This document shows, one piece after another, positions 41,128-49,583 of a DNA stretch of 64,000 bases (the first letter of the stretch is position 1; each line of letters starts with the position of its first letter). The stretch is from NCBI GenBank assembly GCA_946409635.1, contig CAMJXD010000001.1:1-64000 (forward strand), read 5' to 3'. Position numbers and translations under genes: made by a program. This DNA is from an uncultured Prevotellaceae bacterium (lineage in GTDB: Bacteria > Bacteroidota > Bacteroidia > Bacteroidales > Muribaculaceae). A model generated the notes under the pieces. The model searched no databases. It saw nothing but the letters and a program-made list of their open reading frames with translations, and was not told where the DNA came from.

Positions 41128-42552
41128 TTAATCCACAATTTGTTTACTATACGTCATTTTGATTCTGGCCTTGTCAAGCAGTAGCTTCACGATGGCCGGG
41201 CGCGACACCATCGGCGAGATCTTGGTGATGACCGATGTCGACGAGTTATTGTAACCATAGTAGCTGTAGGACTGCGGGTAGACATAATTGGTCACGTCGA
41301 CAGGCGTGATGGTGAAGGTGCAGTCATCCTCGGTCGCCACACCGCCCTGATTGTTGATGATGTTCAGCACATAGTTGCGCAGGCCCGTAAAGGTGTACTC
41401 CTTCTGGTCAGCATCATATATCGCGTAGAACGAGTCCTTGTCATTGGCCAGGCTGTCACCGTTGATGAAGTTATCCTTCTGCGACGTCCTCACCATCAGC
41501 AGATAGGTGGGTGGCTGGATGTTATACTCGGTCGACGGCACGCTCACGGGCAACTCTAGCGTCACGTCGTTGATCACCGACTGGTTGTTGCCCACGTTGG
41601 CCTCATAGCGGTCGATGATGTCCTGGACGGGGAAACGCACCTGCACCTCATAGCCCGCCGGGGCAGCGATGATGGCATCGCCGTTATCGACCATCGACCT
41701 CACCGCATCATCCACCTCATAATGGATGATGTTGTCCGATATCACCTCGGGCGTCGATGCCAGGTATGACTGGCTGCGATGATAGATGGTATCACTGCCG
41801 TCGTCCTTGGTGCCATGCTGCCGGTAGTACACGTCAAACTCGGTCGCCTTGATGTTGACCACATGGCCGCTGCCATAGCTGTTGGTGATATAGATGCCGG
41901 GGAACACGTCGGCAAAGGCCCGGGGAGTGGCAAACTTGTTGGGATCAGCGACATAGGCATTAAACAAGTCACGGCCCAACTCCACCGGCATTGCAACCGA
42001 GATGACTCGCACGGTATCACTCTCGGCAGTTCCGTTTGAGGTGTAGCCCGTGCTTGTCTCCACGTTACCCGACGTCGGCGAATACGGTGCTGTGGCCAGC
42101 AGGTCTCCTTCGTTATAGTACCCCGTGGGATCAAAGTCACTGTAGATGGGCGTGGGCAACGATTTGTTCAGGCGATACACGTTAAGCCTCATCGGCGCCA
42201 GCGCGTCACCCGTGTAACCCTGAGTGTAGGGGATGCGCAACTTCAGCCGGCACGAGTCAATCATCTCGGCCGTGACGCCAGTGGTATCCAGTCTCACCGA
42301 CGGCATCCACATTGTCACTGCCGATGCCGTCACGCGGCCAAAGCCGTCGGCTGTGAGCGTTCCAAGCATCTTGGTCGTCGTGCGCATCTGCACCCGGTCG
42401 TTAAGCACCGAGTGACCCGTGATGACAAATGATGAATCCTCGATAATCGACGACACGCTGTCGGTAATCGACACGCCTATCGTATCGTCGGCACATGCAT
42501 ACAAGCCAAGCAGCATTATGGCTGCCAGTATCACATTTAAGAAATGCCTCAT
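41128..42552 (-). CDS. DUF4270 domain lipoprotein
   Basis: 474 aa; lipobox LLGLYACADD; DUF4270-style repeats. Confidence 0.8.
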   Translation of the reverse strand: MRHFLNVILAAIMLLGLYACADDTIGVSITDSVSSIIEDSSFVITGHSVLNDRVQMRTTTKMLGTLTADGFGRVTASAVTMWMPSVRLDTTGVTAEMIDSCRLKLRIPYTQGYTGDALAPMRLNVYRLNKSLPTPIYSDFDPTGYYNEGDLLATAPYSPTSGNVETSTGYTSNGTAESDTVRVISVAMPVELGRDLFNAYVADPNKFATPRAFADVFPGIYITNSYGSGHVVNIKATEFDVYYRQHGTKDDGSDTIYHRSQSYLASTPEVISDNIIHYEVDDAVRSMVDNGDAIIAAPAGYEVQVRFPVQDIIDRYEANVGNNQSVINDVTLELPVSVPSTEYNIQPPTYLLMVRTSQKDNFINGDSLANDKDSFYAIYDADQKEYTFTGLRNYVLNIINNQGGVATEDDCTFTITPVDVTNYVYPQSYSYYGYNNSSTSVITKISPMVSRPAIVKLLLDKARIKMTYSKQIVD

Positions 42553-42634
42553 ATTCTTGAAATGATGATAGATAACTATTCTTTATGGTGACCGGTTTGC
42601 CCCTTTACGCTTGGGGGGGACAATGCCTCCGGTC

Positions 42635-43432
42635 TCACAACGATGCGTAGAAGTCCTTGACCCTGGTCACGTCATCATCGTCGATGAACTCCAGCTTGGG
42701 CAGCGACGCGGCTGCTTCGAGCACGGCCTCGCTCACTCCCGTCTCACACTCGATGACCGCATCGGCATACTTCAGCGAGTAAGCCATCAGGGAGTCATAA
42801 TCCAGCTCCTTGCCGGCAATGGGTTTCAAGGCGTTCTTGGGGATGCCATCCATGTGCATCTTCTCGCTCAAGCGTGCGTCCAGTGGCCCGGCTATCTGTT
42901 CATTGAACAGGGCACTCACGATCTTGGCATCACGGAACGACGGATCGTCGCCGTAGAGTGTGCGGATGTAAACAGGTGCCAGCGCCGAAATCCAGCCCGT
43001 GCACTGGATGATGTCAGGTATCCAGCGCATCTTGCGTATCGACTCAATCACCGCACGGACAAAGAACAGGCTGCGCTCGTCATTGTCGGCCGGAGAACAG
43101 TTCATCTCCAGCTCATCGATGCGGCTGCTGGCAAAATAATCCTCATTATAGATGAAATAAACCTGAAAATGAGCCTGTTGCAAGGTGGCAACCTTGATAA
43201 TCAACGGGTGGTCGGTATCATCAATGATTACATTCATGCCCGATAGCCTGATCATCTCGTGAAGCTGATTGCTCCGCTCGGCTATCATACCATACTTCGG
43301 CATGAATGTACGTTCCTCTATGCCCTGTTCCTTAATGCCTTGAGGAAATATTCGACCTATCTGGGACACGCGACGCTCGGGCACATAGGGAGCAATCTCT
43401 TGTGATATAAATAAGACTTTCTTTACATCCAT
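42635..43432 (-). CDS. Glycogen/starch synthase-like (short GT5 N-terminal-type) protein
   Basis: 265 aa; KVLFISQEIAPYVPE...FMPKYGMI; adjacent to DUF4270 gene. Confidence 0.8.
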   Translation of the reverse strand: MDVKKVLFISQEIAPYVPERRVSQIGRIFPQGIKEQGIEERTFMPKYGMIAERSNQLHEMIRLSGMNVIIDDTDHPLIIKVATLQQAHFQVYFIYNEDYFASSRIDELEMNCSPADNDERSLFFVRAVIESIRKMRWIPDIIQCTGWISALAPVYIRTLYGDDPSFRDAKIVSALFNEQIAGPLDARLSEKMHMDGIPKNALKPIAGKELDYDSLMAYSLKYADAVIECETGVSEAVLEAAASLPKLEFIDDDDVTRVKDFYASL

Positions 43433-43697
43433 GTTGCTTACTTTCTTAATTGAAATGCAAAGATAGCAATTTTTTTTGTTTTTATCCCTATTCTCAACTC
43501 ACAACTACCGCTTTTTTAAGTAAAAACACCCCCTTTTTAACATCTTCTAATCCTTTTTGCCCCCCACATTCACCACCGCCCATCCATTCAGCGCCAACAG
43601 CTCCTAACCCTTATTCTCAAAACCGCATTCCTCGCGACATCAGTTAAAAAAAAGCGTATTCCTTTGCTTCCTTTTCAAAGATATACTATAACTTTGC

Positions 43698-43790
43698 ATC
43701 CGGCGTTGACCATAGCCGGAATTATTAACTTTTTACAGTGAACTTCTATATCATCGCCACATTGCGATAATGATAGCAGTTCACGCCCCC
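43698..43790 (+). ncRNA. Candidate structured 5'UTR of the 43811 ORF
   Basis: TAACTTTG -7 element (43689-43696), CCGGC...GCCGG hairpin, long hairpin GTGAACT(43738)...AGTTCAC(43784) with inner TATCAT/ATGATA. Confidence 0.45.
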
Positions 43791-43810
43791 TAGAAAAAAC
43801 GGTTTTCGAT

Positions 43811-44035
43811 ATGTTTACAGTACAAGTCATCGAGCAATCTACAGGACGACCCGCCTATTACAAGAAGGTAGGCATAATCTTCCACGGACTCTTTCGTGGA
43901 GGCACCAAGGACATCTACACCGACCGTAACGGCGAAGCCCACTTCGACTATGACAACGGCAGGGGCACCATCTATGTGGGTGGCAAGAAGGTGTACGACG
44001 GTGAGATAAGCGGGCGCAAGGTCATCTACATCTGA
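43811..44035 (+). CDS. Small 74-aa hypothetical protein, beta-rich
   Basis: MFTVQVIEQSTGRPAYYKKVGIIFHGLFRGGTKDIYTDRNGEAHFDYDNGRGTIYVGGKKVYDGEISG; promoter upstream. Confidence 0.7.
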   Translation: MFTVQVIEQSTGRPAYYKKVGIIFHGLFRGGTKDIYTDRNGEAHFDYDNGRGTIYVGGKKVYDGEISGRKVIYI

Positions 44036-44088
44036 CCCTGGCCCACAGCTTTCAGGGCGCCTGGGGAAAGATTCCTCAGGCGGGTTGA

Positions 44089-45189
44089 TTATATCTCAGA
44101 GATCGAGGTCTTCAAGTCTTTCAGCACCAGCAGCCTGAACAGCCAGTGAGACATGCCGCCCCTGATGCGGTGCACCTTGCCTTTGTCCAGCTCTTCGACA
44201 TACATCGGCCTGATGCGCCAGCTGTAGTTATACCTGTTACCCCTGTCAAACATGCAGTACTCCCACCACTGTTCATCACGGCGCCACCACTCGCCTGTGG
44301 TATAGCCGTGCCTCAAGCCCCAATCGCTCACGCCGACAGCATTGGCCGACCCGCACTGGGCATACACATGCTTGGGCGCCATGCCCAGGTCCAGGACTTT
44401 GCCCAGCGACACGCGGCACACAATCAGCGCCTTGTTGCTATGATTGCGGGCATAGTGCGTCGCCGTCTTGCGCACGGGGGCAAAGTATATGCCATTGCCC
44501 ACATAGTTGCCGCCGCCCACTTGCCAGGTGCCCAGCGTGCGGCCATCATTCAGCCGACCGGGACTCTGGGTGATATTTTCACTGGCATACTGGTTGGTGC
44601 CATGATAGACCATCAGCGCGGGAACAACCGTGTCGATAGCTGTCCAGATGACACTCTCTACCACCGTCAGCATGAAGTGCCAGCTATATTTGACTAGCCG
44701 TAACGGAATCAGCAGCAGCCATGTGAAAAAGTTAGCACCGCCCTCTATTCGCGAGGTCGGATCGGCTATCTCTGCCAGATAGTTAAAGAACTCAAAACCC
44801 ACATGGATGATGATGTTGTAGAAAATTGCATTCACCAGGCGCAACGGGGCCAACAACACGTAGAGCGGTAGCTTCATCACTGTCCAGAATCGACGCATGA
44901 AGCGGTTGACCTTATCCGACCCGTGATGACTCTTGTAGAGCACGCGCCAGGGCTTGGACAAGTGACGCTGCAGACCATTGAGCAGGTTAAACGGATAACT
45001 CACCGTCCTGTAAAACAGATAGAAGAAACGACTCAACCCACTCACACCATAGCGCAGCAGATGCCTCAACAGGTAGAACCCCACCAGCAGCAATGGCACA
45101 ATTGTCACCAGACCGCCGATTTCCTCGTCGGTCAAGAAGATTAACAAGATGACGCTTTGAATACTCATGAGAAATGTTATTGTTACCAT
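44089..45189 (-). CDS. Multi-pass membrane protein with C-terminal PARP-like ADP-ribosyltransferase domain
   Basis: 366 aa; hydrophobic N-half; MVYHGT, GNGIYFAPVRKTATHYAR, LIVCRVSLGKVLDLG, WWEYCMFD (H196-Y235-E310). Confidence 0.7.
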   Translation of the reverse strand: MVTITFLMSIQSVILLIFLTDEEIGGLVTIVPLLLVGFYLLRHLLRYGVSGLSRFFYLFYRTVSYPFNLLNGLQRHLSKPWRVLYKSHHGSDKVNRFMRRFWTVMKLPLYVLLAPLRLVNAIFYNIIIHVGFEFFNYLAEIADPTSRIEGGANFFTWLLLIPLRLVKYSWHFMLTVVESVIWTAIDTVVPALMVYHGTNQYASENITQSPGRLNDGRTLGTWQVGGGNYVGNGIYFAPVRKTATHYARNHSNKALIVCRVSLGKVLDLGMAPKHVYAQCGSANAVGVSDWGLRHGYTTGEWWRRDEQWWEYCMFDRGNRYNYSWRIRPMYVEELDKGKVHRIRGGMSHWLFRLLVLKDLKTSISEI

Positions 45190-45357
45190 GCAAATTTAGG
45201 CAGAATCGCCCAAACAGCCAAATAATCAGCACTTTTTCACGCACGCAGGATAAAAAAATGCTTAAGTTTCGCAAGCAGATAGCTTGCTCACTGATCACTC
45301 ATCTCTAATCCTCAAGTTGTAAAGTGGTTTGGACACTTTAGAAACTTGATAAAAAAA

Positions 45358-45391
45358 GGAGGGCACGTCCTTCAAACAGGAAATGCCCTCC
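45358..45391 (-). terminator. Terminator for the 45439..45897 gene
   Basis: Minus strand GGAGGGCA...TGCCCTCC followed by TTTTTTT. Confidence 0.85.
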
Positions 45392-45438
45392 CACTTTCAA
45401 AACACACACACGATTAAGTCATTTCTTCATTTCACGAT

Positions 45439-45894
45439 TCACTTGTCTTTCTTGCATGCACATCCGCCTTCACATGCGGCCGTTCCTGAATCACCCGAGC
45501 GAGTGATTCGGTGATGCTTGCGGTGTCCATCGGGACCTTCATGTCGCTTTACCTCGGCATACTTGGCAGCCTGTTCTGGAGTCAGCAGGGCTTCGATGCG
45601 GGCATCGGTCTGAGCACGACGCGACTGCATCTGCTCTCGACGAGATTTCATCGTTGCCTCATCAACGCGCTCGCTTGACTGAGCCGGCATCGACTGCATT
45701 TCCTCGATCAAGATGTTGGCAATCTCGCGTTTCTGTTCATCGGTCAGATTCAACTGCCTGTCCAGACGCTCTACTCGGCGCTGAGCCATCCTGGCCGGGT
45801 CCTTACTCCCATGGCGCTGAGGCTGTGCCGACATGACAATCGAGCCCATCAGGACCACGGTCATGACTAAAACAATCTTCTTTACTTGTTTCAT
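45439..45894 (-). CDS. DUF4890/Spy-CpxP-like periplasmic protein with Cys-rich tail
   Basis: MKQVKKIVLVMTVVLMGSIVMSAQ; LDRQLNLTDEQKREIANIL; LLTPEQAAKYAEV; C-terminal CEGGCACKKDK. Confidence 0.75.
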   Translation of the reverse strand: MKQVKKIVLVMTVVLMGSIVMSAQPQRHGSKDPARMAQRRVERLDRQLNLTDEQKREIANILIEEMQSMPAQSSERVDEATMKSRREQMQSRRAQTDARIEALLTPEQAAKYAEVKRHEGPDGHRKHHRITRSGDSGTAACEGGCACKKDK

Positions 45895-46204
45895 AATGGT
45901 GGTGTTTTGGAATTGATAATTGTAAATAAACATCACATTGATTTTCTCTCAATGATTCGACTACAAAGTAATATCCTTTTTTTAAAACAAAAAAATGTCA
46001 AATCGCCACTTCGTGACCAATCAACCAATCATGTTGACAAACGACACTAAAATCAAGACAAAATCAAGGCACGCCACCGGTCAGGCATGGCAATCGCATC
46101 CAAAATTCTTGTCAATAAATCAAAAAAAATGTAATCACAGCATACAACATAATGAAAAACGACGTATATTTGCATCACTATAGAGTACACAATCAAGCGC
46201 ACCA

Positions 46205-47395
46205 ATGTTGACTCAGATTTACAACGGGCATGTGCTCACTCCTGAAGGGTGGATCAACGGCGGATCGGTCATCATCGAGGACAGCCGCATCAAGGAGGTG
46301 AGCAAGAGCAGCAGGCTCGTCGATGGCATGGACAAGAGCATCGACGCCCGCGGCATGCACGTCGTGCCCGGCGGCATCGACCTCCACTGCCACGGCGGCG
46401 GCGGATGCGACTTCCAGGAATGCACCGCCGAGGCCTTTCAAACCGTCGCCAGCACCCACCTCAAGCATGGCACGACGGCCATCTATGCCACGTTGTCCTC
46501 GTCGCCGCTCGACATGATGGAACGCGCCTGTCAGACGTGTGACTCCCTCATGCAGGACCCCAAGTGCACCATCATGGGCATGCACATGGAAGGGCCTTAC
46601 TTCAACCCCAGCAAGGCCGGTGCACAGATGCCCGAGGTGATTCGCATCCCCGACCCCGCCGAGTATACCCACATCGTCGAGGACTTTGACTGCATGCGGC
46701 GCTGGGACACAGCCCCCGAGCTGCCCGGAGCAGTCGAGATGGGCAAGTACATCACCGGCAAGGGAATCGTCGCAGCTATCGGGCACACCGCGGCCGAGTA
46801 TGACCACGTCAAGGCCGCCTGGGATGCCGGATACACCCTGGCCACCCACTTCTACAACGCCATGCCGGGTTTCCATAACGTGCGCGAGTTCAAGCACGCC
46901 GGCACGGTCGAGAGCGTCTATCTGCTCGAGGACATGGCCGTCGAGATTATTGCCGATGGCATCCACGTTCCCACTACCCTGCTCAACCTGGTCTATCACA
47001 TGAAGGGCGTGGAGCGCACCGCCCTGTGTACCGACGCCCTCGCCGTGACCGACAGTGACACCGAGCACGCCTTCGACCCCCGCGTCATCATCGAGGATGG
47101 CGTGTGCAAGCTCTCTGACCGCAGCGCCCTCGCGGGCAGCATCGCCACCATGGACCGACTCATCAAGACCATGGTCCGCGTCGTCGACGTGCCCCTGCAG
47201 GATGCCGTGCGCATGGCCAGCGAGACGCCGGCCAGGATCATGGGAATCTATGACCGCAAGGGCTCCATCCAGCGCGGCAAGGACGCCGACATCCTCCTGC
47301 TCGACGGCGACATCAACCTGCGCAGCGTCTTCTCAATGGGCGAGTTTGTCAAGGGAAGCGACCGCATCGCCCCGGCCGTCATCATGACCATGTAG
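46205..47395 (+). CDS. nagA: N-acetylglucosamine-6-phosphate deacetylase
   Basis: 396 aa; PGGIDLHCHGGGGCDF, HMEGPYFNPSKAGAQ, IADGIHVP, CTDALAVTD. Confidence 0.95.
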   Translation: MLTQIYNGHVLTPEGWINGGSVIIEDSRIKEVSKSSRLVDGMDKSIDARGMHVVPGGIDLHCHGGGGCDFQECTAEAFQTVASTHLKHGTTAIYATLSSSPLDMMERACQTCDSLMQDPKCTIMGMHMEGPYFNPSKAGAQMPEVIRIPDPAEYTHIVEDFDCMRRWDTAPELPGAVEMGKYITGKGIVAAIGHTAAEYDHVKAAWDAGYTLATHFYNAMPGFHNVREFKHAGTVESVYLLEDMAVEIIADGIHVPTTLLNLVYHMKGVERTALCTDALAVTDSDTEHAFDPRVIIEDGVCKLSDRSALAGSIATMDRLIKTMVRVVDVPLQDAVRMASETPARIMGIYDRKGSIQRGKDADILLLDGDINLRSVFSMGEFVKGSDRIAPAVIMTM

Positions 47396-47536
47396 TTCGA
47401 CCGGCCCCGGCACCCCGTCAAGATGTCCAATCGGCTCTATTCACGATTTTTTCAACGTTTTTTTCACAATATTCTTGCACAAGAACAAAATTGGTATTAT
47501 CTTTGCACCCGCGTTTGGGAGAAAATGCGTTACATG

Positions 47537-47613
<77 letters not shown>

Positions 47614-47621
47614 TCAACATC

Positions 47622-47649
47622 AAAGCCTGCATCAATTGATGCAGGCTTT
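47622..47649 (+). terminator. Perfect palindromic terminator after tRNA-His
   Basis: AAAGCCTGCATCAATTGATGCAGGCTTT + TGTTATTTT. Confidence 0.85.
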
Positions 47650-47701
47650 TGTTATTTTAATTTCGGACGATTAGCGATTCGGCGTGAGGGGCCGTCAACG
47701 G

Positions 47702-48208
47702 TCACTCCAGGCCCAGCTTCGCCTTCACCACAGGCATCAGGTCAATGGTGTTGGGACCGTAGTAGGCAACAGGGGTGACAGCCGTGTCCAGAACCAGGTC
47801 CAGGGCTCCCTGCTCTCCGGCCTGACGGATGGCGGCCTGCACCTTATCCACTATCGGCTTGGTGAGCAATTCACGCTGAGCCGCAATGTCGTCGGCAGCA
47901 CGGCGCTCAAACTCGCGCATCTTCTTGTCACCCTCCTGCAGTTCCTGCACCCGGCGCTCCTTGATGGTCGCTGGCATGGCAGCGTCGGCAGCCACGCTCT
48001 GGTAGTCGGCATACTTCTTGTCAAACTCAGCCTGCAGCAGTTCATACTCGGCATGATACCTGTCGCTCAATGTCTTGAGCTGAGCCTCGGCCGCTGCCTT
48101 CTCGGGCATGAGGTCAAACAGCTGCTGCGAGTTCACTATGCCTATCCTGGCCTGAGCCATCATCACGAGCGGCAGCACAGCCACTATCATGATAAAAAAC
48201 CGTTTCAT
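47702..48208 (-). CDS. OmpH/Skp family periplasmic chaperone
   Basis: 168 aa; ARIGIVNSQQLFDLMPEKAAAEAQLK. Confidence 0.88.
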   Translation of the reverse strand: MKRFFIMIVAVLPLVMMAQARIGIVNSQQLFDLMPEKAAAEAQLKTLSDRYHAEYELLQAEFDKKYADYQSVAADAAMPATIKERRVQELQEGDKKMREFERRAADDIAAQRELLTKPIVDKVQAAIRQAGEQGALDLVLDTAVTPVAYYGPNTIDLMPVVKAKLGLE

Positions 48209-48384
48209 TGCTTCAATTCTCCTCTTTTTTACATGAATAATATAACCGTTACAAAGGTAATCACTTTTTTGAACAATCGGGCCGATCGGGCACTAAAAAT
48301 TGAAACCCCTAGCGACAGTTTCCCGCCGTCCAGGGGTTTCGCAACTTAGCATTATCGTATTAGTGCTTTAGTCTACTTGATTGA

Positions 48385-48897
48385 TTACTTGATGCCTAAC
48401 TTGGCCTTTACCTTGGCGCTCACATCCTCGGCATCATTGCCAGTGTAGATGATTGAGCCGGCTGCGTGGTCAAAGATGAAGGTGTAACCGCCCTCGGCAC
48501 CTACTGCCTGGATGGCGTTCTGGAGCTTCTGAGTGATCGGAGCCAGAAGGGTCTCCTGCTGACGCTGCAGATCCTGCGATGCGGTCTGCTGGAAGTTCTG
48601 GATCTTCATGTACTCGTCTTGCAGTTCCTGCTGGTGACGGTCCTTGATGGCCTGGGGCGTTGAAGCGTCCTGGTCGGCTGCCTCATAGTCGGCCATTTTC
48701 TTCTGGAAGGCATCCTGCAAGTTCTTGAACTCGGTCTCATACTTGTCACTTACCGTCTTCAGGGTGCTCTCGGCAGTAGCCTTCTCGGGCATCACGTTGA
48801 AGATCTCACTGGTGTTGACATAACCGAACTTCTGAGCTTGTGCAGCAAGGCACATCATAGTTGCCGTAATGGCAAAGAGCATAAATCTTTTAAACAT
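48385..48897 (-). CDS. OmpH/Skp family periplasmic chaperone
   Basis: 170 aa; QKFGYVNTSEIFNVMPEKATAEST. Confidence 0.9.
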   Translation of the reverse strand: MFKRFMLFAITATMMCLAAQAQKFGYVNTSEIFNVMPEKATAESTLKTVSDKYETEFKNLQDAFQKKMADYEAADQDASTPQAIKDRHQQELQDEYMKIQNFQQTASQDLQRQQETLLAPITQKLQNAIQAVGAEGGYTFIFDHAAGSIIYTGNDAEDVSAKVKAKLGIK

Positions 48898-48968
48898 GTC
48901 TAATAATTGATTTCAGTTGTTAGTATACTAATGCTTTTTTTACTTCATTTTCTGTGCCGAGAATGGGA

Positions 48969-49481
48969 TTACTTGTAACCCATCTTCTCCAGCACCTCGT
49001 TGCTCACGTCGATGCGCGGCGAGGCAAAGATGATGCTCTGGCTGCTGGCACGGTCCATAATCATCTGGAAGCCACGCTCCTCACACACCTTCTTGCAGGC
49101 ATTGTAAATGTCGTCCTGGATGGGCTTGATGAGCGACTGGCGCTTCTTGAACAGCTCGCCCTGGGGGCCGAAGTACTTGTACTGCAGCTGCTGAGCCTCC
49201 TTCTCCTTCTCGGTAATCTCGGCCTCTTTCTTCTTCTTCTGGTCGTCGGTCAGGAAGACCATGTCGGCCTGATAGTTCTTGTACATGGTGTCGGCCTCTT
49301 TCTTGAGCTCGTCAACTTCACGCTGCCAGCGCTGGGACACCTGGTTCAACTGCTCGTTAGCCATCTCATAGGCGGGAATGTTCTTCAGCACATACTCCAT
49401 GTCAACGAGGGCAAACTTCTGCGCATTGGCGGCCATAAAGCCGGCAACAAGCGCCACTGCGATTAAAGCGATACGTTTCAT
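48969..49481 (-). CDS. OmpH/Skp family periplasmic chaperone
   Basis: 170 aa; QKFALVDMEYVLKNIPAYEMANEQLN. Confidence 0.9.
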   Translation of the reverse strand: MKRIALIAVALVAGFMAANAQKFALVDMEYVLKNIPAYEMANEQLNQVSQRWQREVDELKKEADTMYKNYQADMVFLTDDQKKKKEAEITEKEKEAQQLQYKYFGPQGELFKKRQSLIKPIQDDIYNACKKVCEERGFQMIMDRASSQSIIFASPRIDVSNEVLEKMGYK

Positions 49482-49583
49482 TTCTTTCTCCTTTTTTTAT
49501 TGATTGGTTGTTTATTTTCGACTTTTAGACTACCATCGGGGCAATTCGTTTATCCGTTCTGTTAAAAAATTAACTTAACCGGT

